Part shown: piece by piece, positions 24,910 to 32,731 of the stretch
Position numbering within the stretch: position 1 is the first letter of the stretch
Layout of the letters: the number at the start of each line of letters is the position of its first letter
Assembly (NCBI RefSeq): GCF_000768705.1
Contig: NZ_AVPJ01000017.1
Span: 1 to 64,000 of the forward strand
DNA length: 64,000 nucleotides
Source of the DNA: Knoellia sinensis KCTC 19936
GTDB taxonomy: Bacteria; Actinomycetota; Actinomycetes; Actinomycetales; Dermatophilaceae
Direction: 5' to 3'
Made by a program: the position numbers and the translations under genes
Notes under the pieces: generated by a model
Seen by the model: the letters and a program-made list of their open reading frames with translations, nothing else
The model's database searches: none
Told to the model about the DNA's origin: nothing

Positions 24910-27198
24910 GTGCAGTCCATTTCCCCGCCAGCGAGCCGCTCCCTCGCCGATGACATTCGCGGACGCTCGGACGAGGAACTCACTGCGCTGCTCGCGGCAC
25001 GGCCCGATCTGGCGCGCCCGGCACCGAGCGACCTGACCGCCCTGGCCGCGCGGAGTTCGACCCGAGCCAGCACTGCCCGGGCCATCGACGCCCTGGACAC
25101 GGCCCACCTGCAGGCGCTCGAGGCGGCAGCGGTGGGCGCCGGTGCCACGACGACCGCCGACCTCACCCGCCGCCTCGGCGCTGACGACCCGACGCTCGTG
25201 GACAACCTGCGCGAGGAGCTGTGGCGAGTCGCCCTTGTCTGGCGCGCACCCGAGGGCCTCGTCGTGACTCGCACGACGCTGGAGGTGCTCGGCGAGTCCG
25301 TGGCGGGCCTCGGCCCCGTCGCGGCGGACCTGCCCGGCGGCGCGGCACCGTCGGACGAGCGCATCCGGGAGATCGCCGCGGACGCGCCACCTCGGGCACG
25401 CGCCATCCTCGACCGGTTGATGTGGGGACCTCCGCTCGGCATCGTGCCGGCCGAGGACAGCCCCGGACGACCCGGCCCGGCCGACGACGGACCACGCTGG
25501 CTGGTGGCCAACGGGTTGGTCCGGGCCATCGCTGCCGACCAGATCGTGCTCCCGCGCGAGGTCGCGTTGGTCCTGCGCGACGGCCTGGTTCACCGGGATC
25601 CGCACCTCGTGCCCCCGTCGGTGACCGGACCCCAGCGCCAGCCGGAGGCAGTCGACGCGGCGGCGGGCGCGTCGGCGAGTGAGGTGCTGGCGCTCCTCGA
25701 CGACCTCCTCGACTCCTGGTCCCAGAACCCGCCGCGAGTCCTCCGCACTGGTGGCCTCGCCGTCCGTGACCTCAAGGCCGCATCGGCGCACCTGGACACG
25801 ACACCCGAGCACACGGCATACCTCGTCGAACTCGCCCTCATCGCAGACCTCGTCGCAGACGACGGCGAAGTGGACCCGCACTGGGTGCCCACCGCGGAGT
25901 ACGACGCGTGGCAGACCGAACCCGGTGGCGAACGCTGGGCGCGACTGGCCCTCGCCTGGCTGTCGACGACCCGCGCGCCTCATCGGGTCGGCTCGCGCAG
26001 TGACGCGTCGGCGGTCGTCAATGCCCTGGGGTCGGACGTGCAGTGGCCCCCCATCCGGTCGCTGCGGCGGGCGGTGCTCGACCTGCTCGGCAGTGTCGAC
26101 GGTGCCATCGCACCGACCGCGGGAGACCTCGCCGAGGCGGTGCGCTGGCATCGACCCCGACGGGTGCCGCGAACGCTCGATGCCGTCGTCGAGGCAGTCC
26201 TGCGCGAAGCATCGTGGCTCGGCATCACCGGTCACGGTGCCCTGAGCGTCGCTGGGCGCGCGCTGCTCGAGAGCGACGGCGAGGTCGATGTCGTGGCCGA
26301 GTCGATCCACCCGCACCTGCCCGCCCCCGTCGACGCGGTGCTGCTGCAGGCGGACCTCACGGCCATCGCGCCCGGCCCGGTCACGGGATCGTTGGCGGCT
26401 TTCCTGCGCATGGTGGCCGACGTCGAGTCCCGGGGCGGTGCGACGGTGCACCGCTTCAGCGAGGACTCGATCCGCCGTTGCCTCGACACGGGATGGACCG
26501 GCGACGACATCCTCGCCGGTCTGCGTGACGCGTCGAGCACCCCGGTGCCCCAGCCCTTGGAATACCTCGTGCGCGACGTCGCCCGCCGACACGGAACGGT
26601 CCGGGTGCGTGGTGTGGGTGCCGTCATCCGGAGCGAGGACGAGGCCGGCCTCGACGTCATGCTCGCCCACAAGCGCTTGGCCCCCATCCAGCTGCGGCGC
26701 ATCGCGCCCACCGTCCTCACGTCGCCGGCCTCGCCGGAGGTCGTCCTCGAGATGCTCCGCGAAGAGGGATTCTCACCCGTCGCCGAGTCCGCGTCCGGTG
26801 TCGTGGCCGTGCCGAGTCGACCGGTTCGCCGGGCCGTGAGGCAGCGAGCGATCGACCCCGCTCTGGTGCAGGCCATCGACCGCGCCCAACTGGGTTCGCT
26901 CGTCGCCGGGCTCCGGGCTGCGGAGTCGCAGGCTCAGGCACGTGCGGCGGGCGCCGCCGGAGGTGGCCGGGTCGGACCGGCGATCCCGGCCAACGACCCG
27001 ACGACCTCGATGGCCGTGCTGCGCGAGGCGATCGCGGACGGACGCGCCGTGTGGCTCGGCTACTCGGACGGCCTCGGCCAGACGCAGCGGATGCTCTTCC
27101 ACCCAGACCGCCTCGACGGCGGCCGCGTCTCCGGAGTCAGCGAGGGCGTCACCCGCACCCTCTCCATCCACCGCATCACCGGCGTCGTCCCCAACTGA
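24910..27198 (+). CDS. Helicase-associated (XPB/Ssl2 N-terminal-like) protein with WYL-like end
   Basis: This 762-residue protein lacks Walker motifs but belongs to the helicase-associated family that accompanies bacterial XPB; from memory M. tuberculosis Rv0862c, beside XPB Rv0861c, is the relative. The N-terminal part (DDIRGRSDEELTALLAARPD) and middle LEYLVRDVARRHGTVRVR...GAVIRSEDEA resemble the XPB/Ssl2 N-terminal domain. The last 75 residues, VLREAIADGRAVWLGYSDG to TLSIHRITGVVPN, look like a WYL ligand- or nucleic-acid-binding domain. The GTG start at 24910 fits a leaderless -10. The XPB gene at 28903 lies on the same strand two genes on. A role in DNA repair is inferred. Confidence 0.85.
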   Translation: MQSISPPASRSLADDIRGRSDEELTALLAARPDLARPAPSDLTALAARSSTRASTARAIDALDTAHLQALEAAAVGAGATTTADLTRRLGADDPTLVDNLREELWRVALVWRAPEGLVVTRTTLEVLGESVAGLGPVAADLPGGAAPSDERIREIAADAPPRARAILDRLMWGPPLGIVPAEDSPGRPGPADDGPRWLVANGLVRAIAADQIVLPREVALVLRDGLVHRDPHLVPPSVTGPQRQPEAVDAAAGASASEVLALLDDLLDSWSQNPPRVLRTGGLAVRDLKAASAHLDTTPEHTAYLVELALIADLVADDGEVDPHWVPTAEYDAWQTEPGGERWARLALAWLSTTRAPHRVGSRSDASAVVNALGSDVQWPPIRSLRRAVLDLLGSVDGAIAPTAGDLAEAVRWHRPRRVPRTLDAVVEAVLREASWLGITGHGALSVAGRALLESDGEVDVVAESIHPHLPAPVDAVLLQADLTAIAPGPVTGSLAAFLRMVADVESRGGATVHRFSEDSIRRCLDTGWTGDDILAGLRDASSTPVPQPLEYLVRDVARRHGTVRVRGVGAVIRSEDEAGLDVMLAHKRLAPIQLRRIAPTVLTSPASPEVVLEMLREEGFSPVAESASGVVAVPSRPVRRAVRQRAIDPALVQAIDRAQLGSLVAGLRAAESQAQARAAGAAGGGRVGPAIPANDPTTSMAVLREAIADGRAVWLGYSDGLGQTQRMLFHPDRLDGGRVSGVSEGVTRTLSIHRITGVVPN

Positions 27199-27204
27199 GG
27201 GGAT

Positions 27205-27280
27205 CGACTTTGTGCCCCATTGGGACACGATGAGGGAGGCCTTCGGCCGACGAAGCGTGTCCCAATGGGGCACAAAGTCG
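27205..27280. repeat. Intergenic palindrome, TTTGTGCCC family copy 2
   Basis: Perfect 25-bp arms (27205-27229, 27256-27280) hold TTTGTGCCCCATTGGGACAC. The loop has GGAGGCCTTCGGCCGACGAAG, nearly identical to copy 1. Where arm bases differ from copy 1, both arms have changed together. It lies between convergent genes. Confidence 0.85.
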
Positions 27281-27288
27281 GCGGCGTG

Positions 27289-28239
27289 TCAGTCCGTGGA
27301 GAAAGCCGGGGTGAGCGCGCGGACGACAGCGGAGGGCGACGGACGGCCGAGCTGCTGCGCCATCCACGCACTCGTCGTGAGCAGCGCCTCCAGGTCCACA
27401 CCCGTGCGCACGCCCGCACCCTCCATCGCCCACACGAGGTCCTCGGTCGCGAGGTTGCCCGTGGCGCTCTCGGCGTAGGGGCATCCACCGAGTCCACCTG
27501 CCGACGAGTCGACGACCGTCACGCCGCGCCGCAGTGCCACGAGCGTGTTGCTCAGCGCCTGGCCGTAGGTGTCGTGGAAGTGCACGCCGATCCGGTCGAC
27601 ACCGATCCCCCTGTCCCCCAACGCATCCAGCAGCTGCGCCACGTGGCCGGACGTCGCGACGCCGATGGTGTCACCCAGCGAGAGCTGGTCGCAGCCGAGC
27701 TCCATGAGTCGTTCGGACACGTCGACGACCTGCTGCACCGGCACCGGTCCCTCCCACGGGTCACCGAAGCACATCGACACATAGCCGCGCACCCACAGTC
27801 CAGACTCTTGCGCCCGCTCCACGACGGGCCTGAACATCTCGATGGACTCGTCGACGGTCCGGTTGAGGTTCTTGCGGGCAAAGGTCTCGGTGGCGCTGCC
27901 GAAGATCGCGACTGCGCCGACACCGGCCTCGAGAGCGCGGTCGAGGCCGCGCTCGTTGGGCACGAGCACGGGGCGCTTCGGACCGAGGCCCTCGTCGCCG
28001 AGGAGTCCCAGGACCTCACTGGCGTCGGCGAGCTGCGGCACCCACTGCGGGTTGACGAACGAGGTCGTCTCGATGGTGGCCAACCCAGCCGCCGCCATCC
28101 TGCGGATGAACTCCGCCTTGACCTCGGCGGGAACGATCGACTTCTCGTTCTGCAGACCATCCCGGGCGCCGACCTCATAGATGGTGATCTCAGCGGGGAG
28201 GGTCGAGTCGGCCTCGACCTGAGGGGTGCGCATGCTCAT
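27289..28239 (-). CDS. Hydroxymethylglutaryl-CoA lyase family enzyme
   Basis: The 316-residue TIM-barrel enzyme should cleave HMG-CoA to acetyl-CoA and acetoacetate in leucine degradation, or act on a related acyl-CoA. The DRE-TIM signature appears as EVGARDGLQNEK near residue 22, SFVNPQWVPQ follows, the metal-binding HFHDTYGQAL lies at about 217, and GLGGCPYAESATGN carries the active-site Cys loop. Length is normal. Start ATG 28239 is chosen; ATG 28233 is possible. No other leucine-pathway genes are adjacent. It sits between the XPB-associated gene and the proline-rich membrane gene. Confidence 0.9.
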   Translation of the reverse strand: MSMRTPQVEADSTLPAEITIYEVGARDGLQNEKSIVPAEVKAEFIRRMAAAGLATIETTSFVNPQWVPQLADASEVLGLLGDEGLGPKRPVLVPNERGLDRALEAGVGAVAIFGSATETFARKNLNRTVDESIEMFRPVVERAQESGLWVRGYVSMCFGDPWEGPVPVQQVVDVSERLMELGCDQLSLGDTIGVATSGHVAQLLDALGDRGIGVDRIGVHFHDTYGQALSNTLVALRRGVTVVDSSAGGLGGCPYAESATGNLATEDLVWAMEGAGVRTGVDLEALLTTSAWMAQQLGRPSPSAVVRALTPAFSTD

Positions 28240-28325
28240 GCCTGATGATGGCACGCCCCTCCGATGGGCCAGCGGACCACCGGACCGAGGCCCCCGCACC
28301 ACGGGCGCCGGGATACCTTGTCGCC

Positions 28326-28896
28326 ATGAGCGAGAACGACAAGGACCCGCAGCCGGGCGAGTTCACGGATCCGACGGCCAACCCGGAGTGGACTGCGCCC
28401 CAGCCTCCACAGAGTCCTCCCACGGAGCAGATTCCACAGGGCTCCGGCGAACCCGACGTTCCCTCCGCACCCGATGTGCCACCGGCACCGCCTGCTCCTG
28501 TCGCTCCACAGAGCCCGTATGCCGCGACGCCGCCTCCGCCGCCCGTCGACCCTTACGCCGCGCCCCAGCCGTCGTACGACCCGTACGCCGCACCCCAGCC
28601 GCAGTACGACCCCTACGCCCCGCCCCAGCCGCAGTACGACCCCTACGCCGCGAGCGGTGCGCAGGCAGCGCAGGGCGGCTACCCGGCATACCAGGCTCCC
28701 GGTCAGTGGCAGGGGCAGCCGGCGGCCTACGGAGCCCCGCCGCCGCAGAACACCAGCGCGCATGACCAAGTGGGGCTGGGTCGTCTTCGGCATCAGCATT
28801 GCGCTCAGCATCATCGGGATCATCGCGTTCATTGCGTTCGGCGCCTCGGGCGCGTTCGACGGCACCGGCACCTACGACTCCGACCCCACCTTCTGA
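28326..28896 (+). pseudogene. Proline-rich single-pass membrane protein, probably frameshifted
   Basis: The frame from ATG 28326 encodes a hydrophilic, Pro/Gln/Tyr-rich segment with three decapeptide repeats of type DPYAAPQPQY. It then runs past 28761 into a meaningless Arg/His-rich tail ending at 28910. A second frame beginning at ATG 28762 encodes MTKWGWVVFGISIALSIIGI and 24 more residues: one transmembrane helix and an acidic tail. The expected protein is the proline-rich domain joined to this helix, which needs a one-base shift near GCGCGCATG. Either the gene carries a one-base insertion (or error), or a separate 44-residue membrane protein overlaps it. TACCTT lies 6 nt before the ATG, so it is probably leaderless. 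Confidence 0.55.
28548..28652 (+). repeat. 30-bp coding tandem repeat
   Basis: Three full units (28548-28577, 28578-28607, 28608-28637) and half a fourth, each starting GACCC(T/G/C)TACGCC, encode the DPYAAPQPQY repeats. Confidence 0.85.
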
Positions 28897-28902
28897 GGTC
28901 GC

Positions 28903-30540
28903 GTGACTGACGGCGCACTCATCGTCCAGAGCGACAAGACGCTCCTCCTCGAGGTCGACCACCCTCGATCTGCCGAGGCGCGCCGGGCGATCGCGCCGTT
29001 CGCCGAGCTCGAACGGGCGCCCGAGCACATCCACACCTATCGGATCACTCCACTGGGCCTGTGGAACGCTCGGGCGGCTGGTCACGACGCCGAGCAGGTC
29101 GTCGACGCCCTGGTCACGCACAGCCGCTACCCGGTGCCGCACGCCCTGCTCATCGACGTGGCCGACACGATGGCCCGCTACGGCCGACTCACGCTCCTCA
29201 AGGACGACGACGGCCGGCTGGTGTTGCGCAGCACCGATCGCGCCGTACTCGCAGAAGTGTTGCGGCACAAACGGATCAAGCCCCTCATCGGTGAGCACCT
29301 CGATGAGGACAACGTCGTCGTCCACCCGAGCGAGCGCGGCCACCTCAAGCAGGAGCTCCTCAAGGTCGGCTGGCCCGCGGAGGACGAAGCGGGCTACGTC
29401 GACGGTGAGGCCCACCAGATCGACCTCGACCAGAGCGAGGGGTGGTCCCTGCGGCCCTACCAGGAGCAGGCGGTCGACGGCTTCTGGGACGGCGGCTCGG
29501 GCGTCGTCGTCCTCCCGTGCGGCGCGGGCAAGACCCTCGTCGGTGCGGGCGCCATGGCCAAGGCCTCGGCGACGACCCTGATCCTCGTGACCAACACGGT
29601 CTCGGCCCGGCAGTGGAAGGACGAGCTGCTCCGCCGCACGAGCCTCACCGAGGACGAGATCGGTGAGTACTCCGGCGCCCGCAAGGAGATTCGCCCGGTC
29701 ACGATCGCGACCTACCAAGTGCTGACGACCCGTCGCAAGGGCGTCTACACGCACCTCGACCTGCTCGACGCGCGCGACTGGGGCCTCGTCGTCTATGACG
29801 AGGTCCACCTGCTGCCGGCGCCGATCTTCCGCATGACCGCCGACCTCCAGGCCCGCCGCAGGCTCGGTCTCACCGCGACGCTCGTGCGCGAGGACGGACT
29901 CGAGTCCGATGTCTTCTCCCTCATCGGACCCAAGCGGTTCGACGCACCGTGGAAGGACATCGAGGCGCAGGGCTACATCGCTCCCGCCGACTGCGTCGAA
30001 GTCCGGGTCACGCTTCCCGACGGACAGCGGATGGCGTATGCCGTCGCTGACGCCGAGGACCGCTACCGCCTCGCCTCCTGCTCGGACGCCAAGCTGCCCG
30101 TGGTGGAGAAGCTCGTGGCTCGGCACCGGGGTGAGCCGACGCTCGTCATCGGCCAGTACCTCGACCAACTGGACGAACTCGCCGGTCGGCTCGACGCCGA
30201 CGTCATCACGGGCGAGACGACCGTGGCCGAGCGGCAACGCCTTTTTGGTGCGTTCCGCACGGGCCAGATCGACCTGCTGGTCGTTTCCAAGGTCGCGAAC
30301 TTCTCCATCGACCTGCCCGAGGCCAGTGTCGCCATCCAGGTGTCGGGGACGTTCGGGTCCCGGCAGGAGGAGGCGCAGCGGCTCGGTCGCGTGCTGCGGC
30401 CCAAGGGTGACGGCCGGACGGCGCACTTCTACACCGTCGTGGCGCGCGACACCGTCGACGCCGAGTTCGCCGCGCACCGGCAGCGTTTCCTCGCCGAGCA
30501 GGGCTACGCCTACCGCATCATCGACGCTTCCGATCTCTGA
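28903..30540 (+). CDS. xpb: DNA repair helicase XPB (ERCC3-like)
   Basis: This 545-residue superfamily 2 helicase unwinds DNA 3' to 5' with ATP. The N-terminal region (1-190) is the XPB damage-recognition-like domain. Walker A is PCGAGKT at about 205-211, the DExH box is YDEVHLLPA near 300, motif III LTATLVREDG includes the XPB RED motif, and motif VI QEEAQRLGRVLRPK is near 490. The HHH-like QRMAYAVADAEDRYR segment matches the thumb region. The GTG start is six bases past the stop of the membrane-protein gene. Bacterial XPB is nearly confined to actinobacteria and a few others and usually travels with a helicase-associated protein, here at 24910-27198. Confidence 0.93.
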   Translation: MTDGALIVQSDKTLLLEVDHPRSAEARRAIAPFAELERAPEHIHTYRITPLGLWNARAAGHDAEQVVDALVTHSRYPVPHALLIDVADTMARYGRLTLLKDDDGRLVLRSTDRAVLAEVLRHKRIKPLIGEHLDEDNVVVHPSERGHLKQELLKVGWPAEDEAGYVDGEAHQIDLDQSEGWSLRPYQEQAVDGFWDGGSGVVVLPCGAGKTLVGAGAMAKASATTLILVTNTVSARQWKDELLRRTSLTEDEIGEYSGARKEIRPVTIATYQVLTTRRKGVYTHLDLLDARDWGLVVYDEVHLLPAPIFRMTADLQARRRLGLTATLVREDGLESDVFSLIGPKRFDAPWKDIEAQGYIAPADCVEVRVTLPDGQRMAYAVADAEDRYRLASCSDAKLPVVEKLVARHRGEPTLVIGQYLDQLDELAGRLDADVITGETTVAERQRLFGAFRTGQIDLLVVSKVANFSIDLPEASVAIQVSGTFGSRQEEAQRLGRVLRPKGDGRTAHFYTVVARDTVDAEFAAHRQRFLAEQGYAYRIIDASDL

Positions 30541-30545
30541 CTGAA

Positions 30546-30616
30546 CCTCGACTGATTGCCCGTTCGGCCAGTGAGGAGCGCAGCGACGAACTGGCCGAAC
30601 GGGCAATCAGTCGAGG
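30546..30616. repeat. Long intergenic palindrome after xpb
   Basis: Perfect 27-bp arms (30546-30572 and 30590-30616, starting CCTCGACTGATTGCCCG) flank a 17-nt loop just past the xpb stop. It is probably a terminator and is the longest perfect dyad in the window. Confidence 0.8.
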
Positions 30617-30712
30617 TCGGGTGAGGGGTGACCCGGAGCGGACCCCGAGGGCGACCCTGAAAGGTGGGCGGACGGCATACGCCGCTGGCTTCGGCGTGTG
30701 ACCGTTTGCACC

Positions 30713-31339
30713 ATGACGCAGCAGCCGCAGGGGAACCCGACCACCCAGCCCACCCGCTTCCGGGTGCGCCAGAAGGTGACGATGATGGTCAACCGCTACG
30801 AGATCCACGGGGTCGGAGCGGACGGCACCGAGCTGGGGCTGTGGGGCTTCGCGCAACAGAAGCGGATGGCGTTCAAGGAGCAGGTGACGTTCTACGCCGA
30901 CGCGGGCAAAAGCCAGCCGGTGTTTGGGTTCAAGGCGCGCACTCGCATGGACCTCGGCGCGACCTATGATGTGACCGACGCTGCGGGACAACCGATCGGG
31001 CAGTTTCGCAAGGACTTCGGCAGGTCGCTGCTGCGCTCGACGTGGCACCTCACGATGCCGGACGGTCGGGTGGCGCTGGGCCGCGAGCGCAATCAGAACG
31101 TCGCCATCGCCCGTCGGGTCTGGGACCTCGTCCCCATCGTTGGTGAGATTCCCGTGCCCTTCCTCTTCCACTTCGACTTCGCCCTTCCCGACGGCCAGGT
31201 CGTTCTGACCAGCACCAAGAGGCCGGCACTGCGTGACGTCTACGAGGTCGACCTCCCGCTGCTCGACGGGGGACAGCCCATCGACTGGCGCGTCGGGGCC
31301 GCCATGGCCGTCGCCCTCGACGCCCTTCAGTCCCGGTGA
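30713..31339 (+). CDS. LURP-one-related / tubby-like beta-barrel protein
   Basis: The 208-residue soluble protein has the LURP-one (DUF567) pattern, the tubby/scramblase-like beta barrel: RVRQKVTMMVNRYEI, VTFYADAGKSQPVFGFKAR, ATYDVTDAAGQPIGQFRKDF, and a final hydrophobic strand LPVFLFHFDF-like followed by DVYEVDLP. Prokaryotic members have no firm biochemical role; lipid or membrane association is proposed for the fold. ATG 30713 is used; five upstream codons from GTG 30698 are possible. The gene is flanked by the xpb palindrome and the toxin-antitoxin operator. Confidence 0.75.
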   Translation: MTQQPQGNPTTQPTRFRVRQKVTMMVNRYEIHGVGADGTELGLWGFAQQKRMAFKEQVTFYADAGKSQPVFGFKARTRMDLGATYDVTDAAGQPIGQFRKDFGRSLLRSTWHLTMPDGRVALGRERNQNVAIARRVWDLVPIVGEIPVPFLFHFDFALPDGQVVLTSTKRPALRDVYEVDLPLLDGGQPIDWRVGAAMAVALDALQSR

Positions 31340-31347
31340 GGGCCCAG

Positions 31348-31369
31348 TCATGCCATGTCCGTGGCATGA
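31348..31369. promoter_or_regulatory. Toxin-antitoxin operator
   Basis: Perfect dyad TCATGCCA (31348-31355), spacer TGTCCG, TGGCATGA (31362-31369), with another half site TGGCATGG at 31373-31380 on the start codon. It is the expected autoregulatory site of the antitoxin-toxin complex. Confidence 0.7.
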
Positions 31370-31376
31370 TGGTGGC

Positions 31377-31616
31377 ATGGCACGCACGCGAGTTAGCACG
31401 ACCGTCGACGAAGAGTTGCTCGACGCGGCGAGGCGCGCCATGCCCGACGCCCGCGACAGTTCACTCCTCGAGGCCGCGCTCGAGGCGCTCCTGCGCACCC
31501 ACCGGGACACCGAGATCGACGCGGCATACGCGAAGGCCTACGCGGAGCAACCGTTGGACGAGGCGGACGCCTGGGGTGACCTCGCCGCCTGGCGCGAAGC
31601 CGCCGGCACACGGTGA
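31377..31616 (+). CDS. Antitoxin, ribbon-helix-helix type
   Basis: This 79-residue protein begins ARTRVSTTVDEELLDAARR, a beta strand followed by the first helix of a ribbon-helix-helix DNA-binding domain. The acidic C-terminal half (EQPLDEADAWGDLAAW) is typical of the toxin-neutralising tail. It overlaps the toxin gene by four bases (GTGA) and lies just after a palindromic operator, the standard arrangement for an autoregulated type II antitoxin. Confidence 0.85.
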   Translation: MARTRVSTTVDEELLDAARRAMPDARDSSLLEAALEALLRTHRDTEIDAAYAKAYAEQPLDEADAWGDLAAWREAAGTR

Positions 31617-31936
31617 ACACCACACAGCGGGGCGAGGTGTGGTGGTGCGAGACACCGCATTTCCCACGCCGGCCGGTGATTCTGCTGTCCAGATCCGCGG
31701 CGGTGCACGGACTCGGACGGACCTTGGTCGCCCCTTGCACCACGACGATCCGTGGCCTCCCGAGCGAGGTCGAGCTCGATCCGGGCTCGGACCCCGTCCC
31801 GCTCGAGTGCGTTGCCGCTCTCGACGCCGTCGAGTCGGTGTCGGTCGCCACTCTGGTCGAGCGCATCGGTCGGCTCAGCGATGCCCGGATGTCGGAGATC
31901 TGTCGAGCCCTGGGTGTCGCCGTGGCCTGCGGCTGA
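31613..31936 (+). CDS. MazF/PemK-family endoribonuclease toxin
   Basis: The 107-residue product has the MazF/PemK beta-barrel signature: RGEVWWCETPHFPRRPVILLSR at the start, VAPCTTTIRGLPSEVEL in the centre (conserved Thr and Arg of the RNA-binding face), and a C-terminal region AALDAVESVSVATLVERIGRLSD. It should cut mRNA at a short sequence when the labile antitoxin is degraded. The GTG start overlaps the antitoxin stop, coupling translation so that antitoxin is made first. Length is normal and there is no sign of decay. Confidence 0.88.
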   Translation: MNTTQRGEVWWCETPHFPRRPVILLSRSAAVHGLGRTLVAPCTTTIRGLPSEVELDPGSDPVPLECVAALDAVESVSVATLVERIGRLSDARMSEICRALGVAVACG

Positions 31937-32017
31937 GCGGCCGGCGTCGCCGAAGCGACGGACGAGCACACGGCATACGTCCAGCGAACTCCCAGACTCG
32001 GGGCCGAAACTGGACCG

Positions 32018-32731
32018 GTGAGTACCAACGGAACCACCCCCGAGGCCACCCTGCTCGTCGTCGAGGACGAGCCCAACATCCGCGAGCTCCTCGCGACGTC
32101 GCTGCGCTTCGCCGGGTTCGAGGTCCACACCGCGGGCACCGGCGGCGACGCAGTCAAGCTCGCCGACGAGCACCACCCCGACCTCTGCGTCCTGGACGTC
32201 ATGCTCCCCGACATGGACGGCTTCGACGTGACCCGCCGCCTGCGCGAGTCCGGTCGCCACGTCCCCATCGTCTTCGTCACCGCGCGCGACTCGATCGACG
32301 ACAAGATCAAGGGCCTCACCGTCGGCGGCGACGACTACGTCACCAAGCCCTTCAGCCTCGAGGAGGTCGTGGCCCGCATCCGCGCCGTCCTGCGGCGCAC
32401 TCGCGGCGAAGTCGACGACAGTGCCGCACTGCGCTTCGAGGACCTCGAACTCGACGAGGACAGCCACGAGGTGCGTCGCGCCGGCCGCGTCATCGAGACG
32501 AGCCCGACGGAGTTCAAGCTGCTCCGCTACCTCATGCTCAACCCCAACCGGGTGCTCTCCAAGGCGCAGATCCTGGACCACGTCTGGGAGTACGACTTCC
32601 GCGGCGAGAGCGGCATCGTCGAGTCGTACATCTCCTACCTCCGTCGCAAGATCGACACCGAGGGCCTGCCGCCGCTCATCCACACCAAGCGTGGCGTCGG
32701 CTACGTCCTGCGCCTGCCGCCGCAGACCTGA
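32018..32731 (+). CDS. OmpR/PhoB-family response regulator (MprA-like position)
   Basis: This 237-residue regulator has a receiver domain (about 10-125) with acidic pair ED at 16-17, phospho-acceptor Asp60 (CVLDVMLPD), Thr at VTARD and Lys at VTKPF. A winged-helix DNA-binding domain follows (140-235; RRKIDTEGLPPLIHTKRGVGYVL). The stop overlaps the kinase start (TGATG), so the pair is co-translated. With the kinase and HtrA protease behind it, the gene order equals mycobacterial mprA-mprB-pepD, which controls envelope stress; the receiver sequence itself also resembles TrcR/PhoP-type regulators, so orthology is not certain. Confidence 0.92.
   Translation: MSTNGTTPEATLLVVEDEPNIRELLATSLRFAGFEVHTAGTGGDAVKLADEHHPDLCVLDVMLPDMDGFDVTRRLRESGRHVPIVFVTARDSIDDKIKGLTVGGDDYVTKPFSLEEVVARIRAVLRRTRGEVDDSAALRFEDLELDEDSHEVRRAGRVIETSPTEFKLLRYLMLNPNRVLSKAQILDHVWEYDFRGESGIVESYISYLRRKIDTEGLPPLIHTKRGVGYVLRLPPQT

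Noticed and set aside
28548-28652. Possible CRISPR array because of 30-bp repeats
   Set aside because: The units are directly abutting with no spacers and encode an in-frame decapeptide repeat.
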